A model generated the notes under the pieces. That model was not told where the DNA came from. It saw only the letters and a program-made list of their open reading frames with translations, and did no database searches. DNA of 41,533 bases from a virus: IMG/VR virus record IMGVR_UViG_3300005838_000023, positions 1 to 41,533 of that record; one strand, written 5' to 3'. This document shows positions 23,501 to 31,084 of this stretch, in pieces (within the stretch, counting starts at the first letter, position 1; every line of letters begins with the position of its first letter). A program made the translations under genes and the position numbers.

Positions 23501-23979
23501 AAGTTTTCACTCTTGTAGCTTTCCGAAATGAGTTTGAAAAGGTTATTAAGTCCGGTCTGATTCTGGACAACGAGGACGAGGTGTGCGCGCAGGCGAAGGA
23601 CATCCTTCACAGTCTTTTTGCTCGCATCCTCGTCCTCGATAGTCGTACCAGATTGGGACTCTTCCTTTTTGTTCTTGACCTTCGCTCGCGCTTCATCATA
23701 ATCAGTCCTCCACTCCGAAATAGACGGAATGAAGTAAGCCTCGACACCGAATACAGGCTTGAAGTCTTTACCTTCTGCCTGCATCTTCTTAGCATGCAGA
23801 ACCTGATGGGCTAGCCCATTCATATTACCATGATCCGTGAGAGCTAGAGCATCACAACCATTCTGGTATGCAAAGTCCATATGCTCCTGTGGATATCCGA
23901 TAGCATCGAAAATAGAGCCAGCCACGCTGTGAGCGTGTAGGTTTACGAAAGGGATCTTAGATGAAACGCGAGTTGTCAT
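20533..23979 (-). CDS. dnaE: DNA polymerase III alpha subunit (DnaE-like)
   Basis: A 1148-aa C-family replicative polymerase. The PHP domain is present (NLHAHS at 13-18, LTDHGNMNG at 47-55). The palm has GPGRGSAAGSLVAYALGIT (433-451) and the two catalytic aspartates in PDIDYDV (D475, D477), and the third in FIKFDILGLSTL. The fingers/thumb segment TYGFLIFQEQIALLAHKL and GYGFNKSHAISYS are typical. A C-terminal OB-like region (KHGKVYWIVEVIDS) ends the protein. Length is close to bacterial DnaE (1160 aa). It would be the main replicase. A second, family A polymerase is encoded at 39595-40875. Confidence 0.97.
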   Translation of the reverse strand: MTTRVSSKIPFVNLHAHSVAGSIFDAIGYPQEHMDFAYQNGCDALALTDHGNMNGLAHQVLHAKKMQAEGKDFKPVFGVEAYFIPSISEWRTDYDEARAKVKNKKEESQSGTTIEDEDASKKTVKDVLRLRAHLVLVVQNQTGLNNLFKLISESYKSENFYRYPRMDYALLEKYSEGIIASSACLGGVYAQDFWHSWETDDEGSRSFDREQCLERMRTTTRRMQSIFGDRWYGELQWNNVPEQHTLNQCIIEMHNEFGVDLVSTADSHYPNPTAWKDRELYKRLGWLGKSKPAYESSELPIDVEEIGYELYPKNGDQMWESYEKYAADYEYDDDVVLKSITTGYKIAHDRIESFFPDNTVRLPDFVVPAGLTATDALVKLSFEGLKSLGYHEDDEYIERLTRELSVIDDRGFSKYFLTMKAIADKASAKMLTGPGRGSAAGSLVAYALGITQIDPIKYGLLFSRFLRSDATDYPDIDYDVSDPMALKEELIEEWGEDTVAPISNWNTLQLRSLIKDISKFYGIEFTEVNAVTGAMLYEATGPAKQRHGIKAGVYTPTFEEVMEFSGSLQKFLNQYPHVKTHVEALYGQVRSCSRHAGGVVVAENLDQYMPLINSGGVRQTPWAEGQNVRHLEPMGFIKFDILGLSTLRMIEGAIRHILQRHHDTEHPTFDEIRSFYNTNLHPDKMDFDDQNVYTNIFHAGKWGGVFQFTENGAQDFCVRAKPSSIIDISAITSIFRPGPLSAGVDKDYVEAKQAPQYVKYLHPIVEEITQETYGFLIFQEQIALLAHKLGKDLTLDEGNLLRKLLTKKGTGKHDKKALIHKKFVEGCQEKGIKLADAEGLWDTFEYFSGYGFNKSHAISYSVLSFQCAWLMNYYPSEWMASFLDKEPESRKEKAINIAKNFGFEIAPLDINKSGNVWEISDDGKTLIQPLTSVKGLGDAAIAQVIANRPFSEIEDFLFNENITYSKLNKKALDVLIRCQALNSLMDDRFSGLKHFWSAVAVDRPKNKKRFADNIETYAPEGNFSEEELIQYKVDLTGVFPFDLVLDENVRRRLEERFVPPLGEFDPALQVAWFVPRKIVPRKTKHGKVYWIVEVIDSTSKTTKIKCWGVKPERGDNVQINRPYMARLEYDPKWGFSTRSIHHNFKLLG

Positions 23980-23985
23980 TTATGC

Positions 23986-24198
23986 TTACGCCTCGTCGAT
24001 GATGTTGTCAACGAGACGAACGAAATCAGTAGGTCCAAGATCGTTGCCATTGGCACTCTCCTGAATAACGTGATAACGAAGACCGCCAAGGCGCCGATGC
24101 AGATGATTAATCTTCTCGCTAAGCGCTGTGACTGTTGCTTCTAGGGTTGTGTTCTTCGCGGATAGCGAAGTCTTTGGTGAGGTTTTGGGTGAGGGCAT
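23986..24198 (-). CDS. Small coiled-coil protein
   Basis: A 70-aa protein starting at the ATG 24196-24198 with AAGGAGAAT upstream; a longer frame to 24276 has no such site and would overlap the previous gene. The N-terminus is Ser/Thr/Pro/Lys-rich (PSPKTSPKTSLSAK). Residues 18-40 (TTLEATVTALSEKINHLHRR) form a short coiled coil. It is just before dnaE, but no function can be read. Confidence 0.6.
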   Translation of the reverse strand: MPSPKTSPKTSLSAKNTTLEATVTALSEKINHLHRRLGGLRYHVIQESANGNDLGPTDFVRLVDNIIDEA

Positions 24199-24199
24199 T

Positions 24200-25111
24200 T
24201 TATTCTCCTTGTTTGATATCCATGCCAATTGGTTTGAGTGTCGAAACCGGTAAAAGATTATCCGGACGCTCGACATTTGTAGCCTCTGGCGAGGCTAAAA
24301 ACTTACGGTAGTGTTGCCAGTCCTTTATAGAATGAAACCACGGTGCTTCGACTTTATTAGCTCCCTCTATTATAGCAGATTTGAACACAATGTCAAGTGA
24401 AAAGTGTCGTGCAGAGTATCTTTTTTCAAGTGGCAGCTTTTTACTGGGGTATTTCTCGTTTTCTTTGGGGGCATACCAGCCGCCCGTTCCTTTGCGCCTG
24501 ACCTCGCGTCGAAAACGTTTGAAGTCTTCGGCGTCAAAAGTAAAGCTGAGTGGGTGTCCTTCACGAATCGTTTCGCCATTAGTGGTTAAGTAGAACCCTT
24601 TGTTTGATGAGATCTCTCTACGATATGATCTTAACACAGTCGGGTCATAAATGCCAGTAGAAAATGCAACAAAATATCGATCAGGAATAATCCACTTGCT
24701 CATCTGATTTGAAATGTGATATGCAGAGAGCGCTCCATGGAGTACGCTCCAGCCCTGACAGTCTCTCTTGTCTCTGTCGTTTGGGTGGATAGGCACATAG
24801 AAGATTGGAATCGGCTGTTTGCTTTCGCTCGGAAAAGGATCTTGTGTCCGGTTGACCCACACAGGATCTTCAACACAGTCTCCCAGTCGATGTTTAATAA
24901 TGGGTGCCACGTCATCGTTGCACACAATCCAGATCGTTTCACAGCCTGCGTATGCACACTGCACTACAGCAAGTTCCAATGCTGTATAGTTTTCTGCCAC
25001 CGGGACCATACAATTCGGCAGCCCAAGGTTAATGTTTGATGCCTGTCCTGCAATCGGGATGATGCCGGCAAGGTGAAACGACTGGCTATTTCCAGTACCA
25101 GATTCAATCAT
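24200..25111 (-). CDS. Nucleotidyltransferase-like protein
   Basis: A 303-aa protein. The N-terminal 80 residues follow a sugar-nucleotidyltransferase pattern: GIIPIAGQASNINLGLPNCM, where the glycine/Arg loop is altered, then ALELAVVQCAYAGCETIWIV with a Rossmann-like strand and NDDVAPIIKHRLGD. The rest (HPNDRDKRDCQGWSVLHGAL, then a region rich in basic residues near 200-235) is unfamiliar. If active it could activate mannose-1-phosphate made by the PMM gene, completing a route to a nucleotide sugar, but the altered loop leaves this open. A TTGACA-N16-TATAAT promoter lies inside its 3' part. Confidence 0.6.
   Translation of the reverse strand: MIESGTGNSQSFHLAGIIPIAGQASNINLGLPNCMVPVAENYTALELAVVQCAYAGCETIWIVCNDDVAPIIKHRLGDCVEDPVWVNRTQDPFPSESKQPIPIFYVPIHPNDRDKRDCQGWSVLHGALSAYHISNQMSKWIIPDRYFVAFSTGIYDPTVLRSYRREISSNKGFYLTTNGETIREGHPLSFTFDAEDFKRFRREVRRKGTGGWYAPKENEKYPSKKLPLEKRYSARHFSLDIVFKSAIIEGANKVEAPWFHSIKDWQHYRKFLASPEATNVERPDNLLPVSTLKPIGMDIKQGE
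24369..24396 (-). promoter_or_regulatory. Internal sigma-70 consensus promoter
   Basis: TTGACA (24391-24396), a 16-base spacer and TATAAT (24369-24374) on the minus strand, inside the 3' part of the nucleotidyltransferase-like gene. Both hexamers are perfect, so chance is unlikely. It could drive the coiled-coil gene and dnaE. Confidence 0.75.
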
Positions 25112-25992
25112 GAGTTCAATAAAACTTTAGGTATGTATGGGTTGGCTGGCTTATCATAACCCTCATGTAGCAACTCGGTCAACATTTCGGGTGGGCTGAC
25201 ATCGTGATAAGTGATGTCCGGTTCGGGTCCGTATCCATGCATAGCAATCCTATCTTTTTCACGGCGGTCGAACTCAATCTTCAAAGCATAATGTTTTTGC
25301 TTACCCGTCTTGGGACAGATGCCATTCTTAGTACCGCGAATGCCCATTTCACTCATGGCGGCAACAATCGCAAACCTAGCATAAGTGGGAGAATGTTCAA
25401 ACACATCTACCTGATCCTCGTCTAAATACGAAATAGCACACAAATCTTTCATATCAAGATGGTCACCGTCTAAGCGCTCAGAAGGGTAAAAAATGATTTC
25501 ACGAACAAAGTCCTGAGAGGGCGTGATGATATGTGTCTCTTTATGTTTCATGCCGGAACGAACATTGAACCAATCCACGATCCTGTAAGTCTCGCAGGCT
25601 TTTGTTATAGGAGGCATGCCATCGACCCCAAAATCATTAAATATCCACAAGCTCCCATATTTAACTTTCGTCATTCTGGAGCGATTGCTGCTTGTGATTG
25701 TCAGCATGTTTTCTTTGCCTATGCGAACAGCCTGTACATTGTCTGCGAATGGGATCTGACCACCCATCGAGAGTAGCATGTACAGATGGTTCCACAGTTC
25801 TATCTGCTTCTTAGTCTTGTTCTTACCGAATCCATACACTGAATAATCTATTTCTTTGTCAAAGTCATCAATTGTTTTAGGTGCAGAATCACCATACCCA
25901 ATGACAGGGTGCCCTGTATAGAAAGCGTAGATCAAGGCGCTCAAGCTATAGCCTATGATTACGTCATTCCATTGGTACGTGTGTTCTTTCAT
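25108..25992 (-). CDS. Unknown protein, dinucleotide-fold-like N-terminus
   Basis: A 294-aa protein. The start DVIIGYSLSALIYAFYTGHP then VIGYG resembles the first beta-alpha-beta unit of a FAD/NAD(P)-binding fold (as in amine oxidases or mutases), but the GxGxxG is changed to GYSLSA. The rest has FGKNKTKKQIELWNHLYMLL, THIITPSQDFVREIIFYPSE and a C-terminal Pro-rich segment. It overlaps the nucleotidyltransferase-like gene by 4 bases, suggesting they work together. Function unknown. Confidence 0.6.
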   Translation of the reverse strand: MKEHTYQWNDVIIGYSLSALIYAFYTGHPVIGYGDSAPKTIDDFDKEIDYSVYGFGKNKTKKQIELWNHLYMLLSMGGQIPFADNVQAVRIGKENMLTITSSNRSRMTKVKYGSLWIFNDFGVDGMPPITKACETYRIVDWFNVRSGMKHKETHIITPSQDFVREIIFYPSERLDGDHLDMKDLCAISYLDEDQVDVFEHSPTYARFAIVAAMSEMGIRGTKNGICPKTGKQKHYALKIEFDRREKDRIAMHGYGPEPDITYHDVSPPEMLTELLHEGYDKPANPYIPKVLLNS

Positions 25993-26267
25993 CCATCCAT
26001 GAGCGAAGCAAGAACATAGTTCTCCAATATCAGAAGGTACTTCTGTTCATGGAAATCTAGACTCTTAACCATATGTCTTTCAACCGCAATCGTGTCACCT
26101 GTCCTGAGAGTTAGGCTGCAGTCTGCTGCCTGCGCCAACACACGATAATAATCGTACTCTTTCGCTGGCGCTTTGTAATCGTCAGGTAGCACAAATCGCT
26201 GCTCTTTTTCTGCTGTGGCGCCCAACTCTTCAATCTGAATGTATCGGTTCTTTGGGGTGAGTTTCAT
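25989..26267 (-). CDS. GroES-like co-chaperonin
   Basis: A 92-aa beta-rich protein. It starts at ATG 26265-26267 behind a perfect AGGAGG site with 5-base spacing. The order KNRYIQIEELG, RFVLPDDYK, YRVLAQAADCSLTLRTGDTI AV, then KYLLILENYVLASL follows GroES/gp31: N-terminal strand, mobile loop, barrel turn with a Gly-Asp, and the C-terminal ilA strand. The mobile loop (GATAEKEQRFVLP) has the hydrophobic end expected for GroEL binding. Sequence is too diverged for certainty. It would cap the phage or host GroEL. The groEL gene is 15 kb further along the same strand. Confidence 0.55.
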   Translation of the reverse strand: MKLTPKNRYIQIEELGATAEKEQRFVLPDDYKAPAKEYDYYRVLAQAADCSLTLRTGDTIAVERHMVKSLDFHEQKYLLILENYVLASLMDG

Positions 26268-26275
26268 GCTTCCTC

Positions 26276-28255
26276 CTAAATGGTGCATGTGTCGTTGGTA
26301 CAGAATTTACTTCCTGCACCAGCAGTTTCGGTTTCGATACGCTTAAGCGGCGTAATCTTACTGTTCATTTTTTTATATTCACTCTCGGTGATTGCCTCGT
26401 AGGGAGCTTGCTTGTATCCAGTCTCCTTATAAGCGAGGAAAGACACAGCCTTTAATCTCGTCTCGTACATTTCAAGCGCGCTCTTTAAGCCATCGGCTTC
26501 GTGCGGCTGAAAGGTTACTGTTACGGAAACAGAGTTATCTGCCCAGAAGTGTTGATATTGTGCTGCAATCTCAAGCTGCTCCCACATCGATACGTCCTTC
26601 TTACTCTTTTCAAAGTATGGCTCTTGGACCGGAAACTCCACAACTGTAGTGTTCGGTGAGTAGGCGTCAGGCTCCATTTTGTAACCCGCCTTACTCAATG
26701 GCTCAAGCAGATCTGAAGTGTTAGAAAAACGAATCCTGCGAATGTAGTACTCTGACTCAGGGAAGTGAATCCCCGGGGTGCTGCCATTAAGAAGAGAAAC
26801 CGTGCCGCTTGGCTTGATACTCGTCATGCGTACAGAGCGCGGAATACAAAGCCAGTTTGAATATTCTTCGTCCAAGTCCTGCACACGATCATAAGCCTTG
26901 TCGCACCATTCATAAATCTCGCGGCGTCCATGCTTGGAGAACGCCTGTACCACACCAGACTGTGACAATCCAATCCGGCGGTTCTTAAGCATGATTGCAT
27001 TTGTCTCTGGCCAATGTGTGTTGACCAGCGTGACGGTCTTACCGTAGAGGTATGCGATCTTTAATGTTTTTAGATAATCATCATAGTTTTCGTGCTTAGC
27101 TGGGTATGTCTCAACCAAGCAGCAAAGCTCGGCGTCCTCAAGCTGTTGTTCTACGCAAGGGTTGAACCCCATAACATGACGATCATCATCACGCGGATCG
27201 TCCTTAAACCTGCCGCGTGTACGTGCGTTGTTCAGCCAGATGTATCCCGGCTCTCCGTTCTTCTGGCTCTGTGCTGCATGCCAAGAATAGTCCATGCCAA
27301 CTACAGCCTCAAAGGAGTTGTTAGAGCCCCAGCGATGAGAATAAAGCTTCTCCTGATCGTTCTTCATGGACAAGTATTCCTTATCATCGTGTGCTCCCAA
27401 AGCGAGCGCGGCAGATCGACGCACATTGCCAGCGACAACACACTTACCAATAAGATTCTCTGTGTCTACAATATCCACAGAAGATGCAGCTTCGCCAATG
27501 CGAGTATCATACAACTCCTTAAGGTTATTATGTAGAAGCAGCAGGGGTTCATGCCCTGCGGAGGTTCCGCCGAAGCCTTTGATTTGGGCGCCCATGGGTC
27601 GGATGGCACTATAATCAAATCGGGGCACATCGCTGCCGAAGTAGTAGCCATCAAGCAGCATGCGGACAGAGTGGACCCAACCTTCGCGGCTGTCATCGAT
27701 AACATGAACATCATCAACCCACTTTGGATCGCGGATCACTGCTGTGCCGGCGCCCTTCGTGTCGAAGCCGACGCCGATGCCCACCATCAGCGCATCCATA
27801 ATCCAAGCAAAAAGATATCCGCCCTTGCTGCTCAAGTCCTTTGTAGAGCGGAAAGCGCAGTTGAACAAGCCGGCGCCGGTACGCTCTTGTACGAACTTGG
27901 TGCCCATCATCCACAGACCGCGCCCGGGTGGCGACCATTTCAGAGTAAAGAGGCGATCATAGGCATCCTTTGCTGTACGCTGTGCCTTTGCGTCGTTCCA
28001 CTCAAGCCCTAGTCGGGCAACGTGTTGCTTCTGAATGTCGAACATTCCTTCGATAACGCGGCGGCAGGTCTGATGCCACTCCTCTGTGCCTGCTGCTGCA
28101 GGGTCATGCTCCTCTAGCCTTCGCGAGTACGTTCGCTTGAAGGTCACATATCCTAGTGGACCCCATGGTACCTGCCGATCACGATAGTTGTCAAGAAATG
28201 ACTCTGATAATCTAAATCGACGCACCGAAGGGTCGCGTTCCTGTTGTTCATACAT
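26276..28255 (-). CDS. nrdJ: Ribonucleoside-triphosphate reductase, class II (B12-dependent, monomeric)
   Basis: A 659-aa enzyme closely resembling Lactobacillus leichmannii RTPR: WGPLGYVTFKRTYSR at the start, C133 in LFNCAF, GFGGTSAGHEPL, VVAGNVRRSAALALG, the active-site loop GFNPCVEQQL with radical-forming C367 and N365/E369, partner C378 in ELCCLVE, KPSGTVSLLNG, and the C-terminal redox pair in FCTNDTCTI (C652, C657). It reduces rNTPs to dNTPs with adenosylcobalamin. Compared with the 739-aa RTPR, a segment of about 30 residues between VGFD and DSREGW (effector region) is missing, and the loop Gly after the Cys is Val. Host or environment must supply cobalamin. Confidence 0.95.
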   Translation of the reverse strand: MYEQQERDPSVRRFRLSESFLDNYRDRQVPWGPLGYVTFKRTYSRRLEEHDPAAAGTEEWHQTCRRVIEGMFDIQKQHVARLGLEWNDAKAQRTAKDAYDRLFTLKWSPPGRGLWMMGTKFVQERTGAGLFNCAFRSTKDLSSKGGYLFAWIMDALMVGIGVGFDTKGAGTAVIRDPKWVDDVHVIDDSREGWVHSVRMLLDGYYFGSDVPRFDYSAIRPMGAQIKGFGGTSAGHEPLLLLHNNLKELYDTRIGEAASSVDIVDTENLIGKCVVAGNVRRSAALALGAHDDKEYLSMKNDQEKLYSHRWGSNNSFEAVVGMDYSWHAAQSQKNGEPGYIWLNNARTRGRFKDDPRDDDRHVMGFNPCVEQQLEDAELCCLVETYPAKHENYDDYLKTLKIAYLYGKTVTLVNTHWPETNAIMLKNRRIGLSQSGVVQAFSKHGRREIYEWCDKAYDRVQDLDEEYSNWLCIPRSVRMTSIKPSGTVSLLNGSTPGIHFPESEYYIRRIRFSNTSDLLEPLSKAGYKMEPDAYSPNTTVVEFPVQEPYFEKSKKDVSMWEQLEIAAQYQHFWADNSVSVTVTFQPHEADGLKSALEMYETRLKAVSFLAYKETGYKQAPYEAITESEYKKMNSKITPLKRIETETAGAGSKFCTNDTCTI

Positions 28256-29627
28256 TGTTACTTTTACTCCTGTTTTTTTCTTTATAATTCTTGTATTTTT
28301 CTTTCAAGTTCTCTGCTTGTTTCTTAGCAGAGTTCTCTATAATTTCTCCCGGCGTTTCACCAGTTGGCTCTAGAACCTTAATCTTTACAGACCCCGGGTC
28401 CATAAATATTGGATAGACGAGTCCATCTGGTCCATTTCGATTTTTAGCGACGAAAATTCGCCCTGTGTTGTTGTTTTTGTCATCAACGGTTCGCGATACA
28501 GAGAAAATAAAGTCTGCCACAAAGCACTTATTGAAAGCTTCGCTGATCGACTCCATTGTAATAACCTCTGCATTCAATCCCGACCTGTTTGTTTGAGATG
28601 CGGTCCACACAGGACACTTGTTTTCTTGTGCGATTCCACGTAGCTCTTCATAGATAGATTCCAGTTCATTTCTTTTCTCTTTCTGATATGTAACTGGTCG
28701 CAAAAGATCTCCGTAGTCAACTATAATAATATCCGGCTTGATGTCTCGCTTGCGCAGCTTCTCTAAGTGAGTTGATAGCGTGCGCGTGCTAGCAGATTTT
28801 GTCGGATACTCTTTAATAATTAGTCTGCCTTCGATCTCTTGGACCGCTTCATACACTAATTCTTTCAATTGAAACAAATCATTTAGCGGTATACCGGTTA
28901 GGCAAGAGTCGTAGCGGTTTCCAATAGAAGCTTCAGACAGCTCTAGGGTGTAGTGAACGACCGTTTTGCCATTTTTGATCGCTTGCGCTCCCAAGTGGGT
29001 GAGTACCATTGATTTACCAGCGCCAGTCGGGGCAATAACAACCCCTAGTTCACCAGAGCCTAGACCACCCTTGCAAAGATCATCCATTTCGCTCCAACCC
29101 ATCGAGATCGCATTGCGAGTCTTAAGCTGGAAGCGGGCTTCAAAATCTTTTATGTAATCATGACCAAAGTTGTTGTCACTGCCCAGCTTGAGGGCAGTAT
29201 TGATTACTGAGCTAATCTCGTCGAATGAAGAACTCTGAAGCAACTTCACAGACTCCATCATTGCTTCTTTAAGCTTCTGCTTTCGGCAGAAGTCTAACGA
29301 CACTTCTTTAATATATCCGCGACCCTCAACCTCAGAATTGCAAATACGAGCAAAGTAGGCGCGGACCTGCTGCTTGTCGGTTTCTGTCTCATTCTCCAGT
29401 TCAGAGCGCAAGACAGTCATCATGATCTTCTGCGTTGGGTGTACGTTGTACTTCTCGCGGTACCCAAATACCTGCTTGACGAAAGCGCGAAGGTATGATA
29501 GTTCTAAAAAGTTAATGTCCAGCACCTCAGCGATCTGATCCGCGAACGGACGATCCTCCAAGACAAGTTGACATAGCCCTTCTTGAAAACCTTTTCCGAA
29601 TTTGCTGAAACTAGGCTGATCTGACAT
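28248..29627 (-). CDS. Replicative DNA helicase, DnaB/T4 gp41-like
   Basis: A 459-aa helicase. The N-terminal 150 residues are helical (primase-binding type). The RecA-like motor has Walker A in VVIAPTGAGKSMVL (about residues 197-210), VVHYTLELSEASIGNRYDS (H1a), IIIVDYGDLLRP (Walker B) and KCPVWTASQTNRSG (H3), then RIFVAKNRNGPDG. It unwinds DNA ahead of the phage replicase. The frame is open to ATG 29651, but a promoter overlaps that position; the ATG at 29625-29627 (MSDQPSF) with GGGAAAAGAA upstream fits better. The 5' end of the RNR gene overlaps its stop. Confidence 0.93.
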   Translation of the reverse strand: MSDQPSFSKFGKGFQEGLCQLVLEDRPFADQIAEVLDINFLELSYLRAFVKQVFGYREKYNVHPTQKIMMTVLRSELENETETDKQQVRAYFARICNSEVEGRGYIKEVSLDFCRKQKLKEAMMESVKLLQSSSFDEISSVINTALKLGSDNNFGHDYIKDFEARFQLKTRNAISMGWSEMDDLCKGGLGSGELGVVIAPTGAGKSMVLTHLGAQAIKNGKTVVHYTLELSEASIGNRYDSCLTGIPLNDLFQLKELVYEAVQEIEGRLIIKEYPTKSASTRTLSTHLEKLRKRDIKPDIIIVDYGDLLRPVTYQKEKRNELESIYEELRGIAQENKCPVWTASQTNRSGLNAEVITMESISEAFNKCFVADFIFSVSRTVDDKNNNTGRIFVAKNRNGPDGLVYPIFMDPGSVKIKVLEPTGETPGEIIENSAKKQAENLKEKYKNYKEKNRSKSNNV

Positions 29628-29646
29628 TTCTTTTCCCATGGTAGAG

Positions 29647-29675
29647 ATCATAACTCATTTGTCACTTATTGTCAA
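29647..29675 (-). promoter_or_regulatory. Sigma-70 promoter of the helicase gene
   Basis: TTGACA (29670-29675), a 17-base spacer and TATGAT (29647-29652) on the minus strand. The -35 box is in the last codons of the exonuclease gene. Its predicted start site (near 29640) excludes the ATG at 29651 as the start of the helicase. Confidence 0.8.
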
Positions 29676-30627
29676 CCACTATTCGTCTCATACACTGAAA
29701 TAATGACGACCAATCAAATGTGCCGAAACCATCTTCGATCATCATGCCTTGAACGCCAGTTTTATTAAAAAGTTGTTCTGCGTCTTCGATAGCAAACCGA
29801 ACCTTGGACTTGCCCTGCGGGGATAGCGATGGCGCATACAACTGCATAAGCTTATAGTTCTGCTCCACCACGGCGCGTCCCTCCAGTATTGAACTGAACG
29901 CCTTGAGGTTTGACTCAGCCTCATCGCAGAAATCCATCAGTCGATCAATCGTACAGAACTCCTCATCCGCAAAGAAAGGAAAACGCTTCTTGATTGTACC
30001 AAGACCAACGCCATTAATGCCGGGGAGATTGTCTGACGTGTCGCCAGCAATAGCCCGGGCTAGCGCCATGTTGTTCGGGTGAATGCTGTACTCTTCGACC
30101 AACCGCTTCGTGTTCATGACCTGCTTCTGAATCGGACGAAGTACTACGGTATTGTCATCACATAGCTGAAAAAAGTCTTTGTCGCTAGAAACGATAACCT
30201 TCTGCCAGTCGGCGAAACTGGAAAGCCTAGAGACAAACGCAATAACATCGTCGGCTTCTACTGCCGGAAGCATGGTCTGTGAGATAGGCATTTCGTTCAG
30301 GTACTCGATCAAGCGAGTCTGCTGCCATACCTTATTCTTCAACTCTTCATTCTCGGTGAGGGTCCGAATATCACGATTCAAGCGAATGGGCTTGCGACCC
30401 TCTTTGTAGCCTTTGTTGACCGCCTTACGCTTTTGAGAGCCGCCAGCGCCATCCCATGCGATCACGATATGATCTGGCTTGGTTTCACGCACCAGCTTCT
30501 GAAGGATCTTAAGGAACCCTTTTACTCCACCGATGGGCTGACCGTTGGTGGAGAGGCTAGGGTCTACGATATATGCACGAAAATACATATTTAGTGCGTC
30601 AATGATTAATACTCTTGGCTGGCTCAT
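29662..30627 (-). CDS. 5'-3' exonuclease / RNase H (FEN-like)
   Basis: A 321-aa flap-nuclease-type protein: VLIIDALNMYFRAY at the N-terminus (metal-binding Asp), IVIAWDGAGGSQKRKAVNKG, LPAVEADDVIAFV, KVIVSSDKDFFQLCDD, and the helix-hairpin-helix AIAGDTSDNLPGINGVGLGT. These are the metal-site acidic residues and the DNA-binding motif of the T5/T4 RNase H/PolI-5' domain family. It removes RNA primers or flaps during replication. The ATG overlaps the upstream TGA (ATGA). It lies just before the helicase, as expected for a replication operon. Confidence 0.92.
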   Translation of the reverse strand: MSQPRVLIIDALNMYFRAYIVDPSLSTNGQPIGGVKGFLKILQKLVRETKPDHIVIAWDGAGGSQKRKAVNKGYKEGRKPIRLNRDIRTLTENEELKNKVWQQTRLIEYLNEMPISQTMLPAVEADDVIAFVSRLSSFADWQKVIVSSDKDFFQLCDDNTVVLRPIQKQVMNTKRLVEEYSIHPNNMALARAIAGDTSDNLPGINGVGLGTIKKRFPFFADEEFCTIDRLMDFCDEAESNLKAFSSILEGRAVVEQNYKLMQLYAPSLSPQGKSKVRFAIEDAEQLFNKTGVQGMMIEDGFGTFDWSSLFQCMRRIVVDNK

Positions 30628-31019
30628 GGCTTATAGACTCCCATCGTCTTGTTGTCAATACTGTAAAATACGCGCTTGACGCCTACATGTCTAAGGACTG
30701 CAGCACACATGTCGCAAGGTTTGGAAAGCCTAAGCTCTCCACCCTTACCGATGCGGCAGACGTACATTGTAGCGCCCATTGTTTTCTTGCGGTCCAGACC
30801 CAAGACGCAACCTAGCTCTGCATGGTGCGTGGCATGACCGCAGTTTCGCTGGCGAAAGCGATTCCCGAAAGAAGCATGCCTGTTCTTATTCGTGGAAAGT
30901 CCAATAATATTGGAGCCTCGCAACAAGAGCGCGCCATGGCGATAGTCTTCGTTACTGGAACTATTTGCCATGCGAGCAGCTAGCACCATATATCTCTTGT
31001 GTCGTCCGGACAGCTTCAT
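30624..31019 (-). CDS. Cytidine/dCMP deaminase-like protein
   Basis: A 131-aa zinc deaminase fold. The HAE motif is in GHATHHAELGCVLGL and the PCxxC in SKPCDMCAAVLRHVGV. The family deaminates dCMP, cytidine or other bases; a T4 dCMP deaminase-like role in dTTP supply fits with dUTPase and RNR. The start at ATG 31017-31019 (MKLSGRHKR) is chosen; the frame is open further upstream to 31139 but that part crosses the hairpin at 31032-31069 and the secreted-protein gene. Confidence 0.8.
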   Translation of the reverse strand: MKLSGRHKRYMVLAARMANSSSNEDYRHGALLLRGSNIIGLSTNKNRHASFGNRFRQRNCGHATHHAELGCVLGLDRKKTMGATMYVCRIGKGGELRLSKPCDMCAAVLRHVGVKRVFYSIDNKTMGVYKP

Positions 31020-31031
31020 AAAATAATAAAT

Positions 31032-31069
31032 AAGGGTGCCTTCGGAGAGAGAGTACCCTTCCCGAAGGC
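31032..31069 (-). terminator. Competing hairpins before the deaminase gene
   Basis: GCCTTCGG (31038-31045) pairs with CCGAAGGC (31062-31069), and AAGGGT (31032-31037) pairs with ACCCTT (31055-31060). The two pairings interleave, so they compete. On the minus strand the first hairpin is followed by a T-rich run (31020-31031), consistent with a terminator or attenuator after the secreted-protein gene. Confidence 0.6.
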
Positions 31070-31084
31070 GTATTATGTCGCTAA

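Noticed and set aside
30630-30658. TTGACA-N17-TATAAG at the end of the deaminase gene
   Set aside because: The -10 box is only a few bases above the exonuclease ATG, so the transcript would start at or after the start codon; the -35 is in coding sequence.
31032-31069. H-type RNA pseudoknot
   Set aside because: The two stems interleave, but the loop crossing the 8-bp stem would have no bases, so both cannot form together; treated as alternative hairpins.
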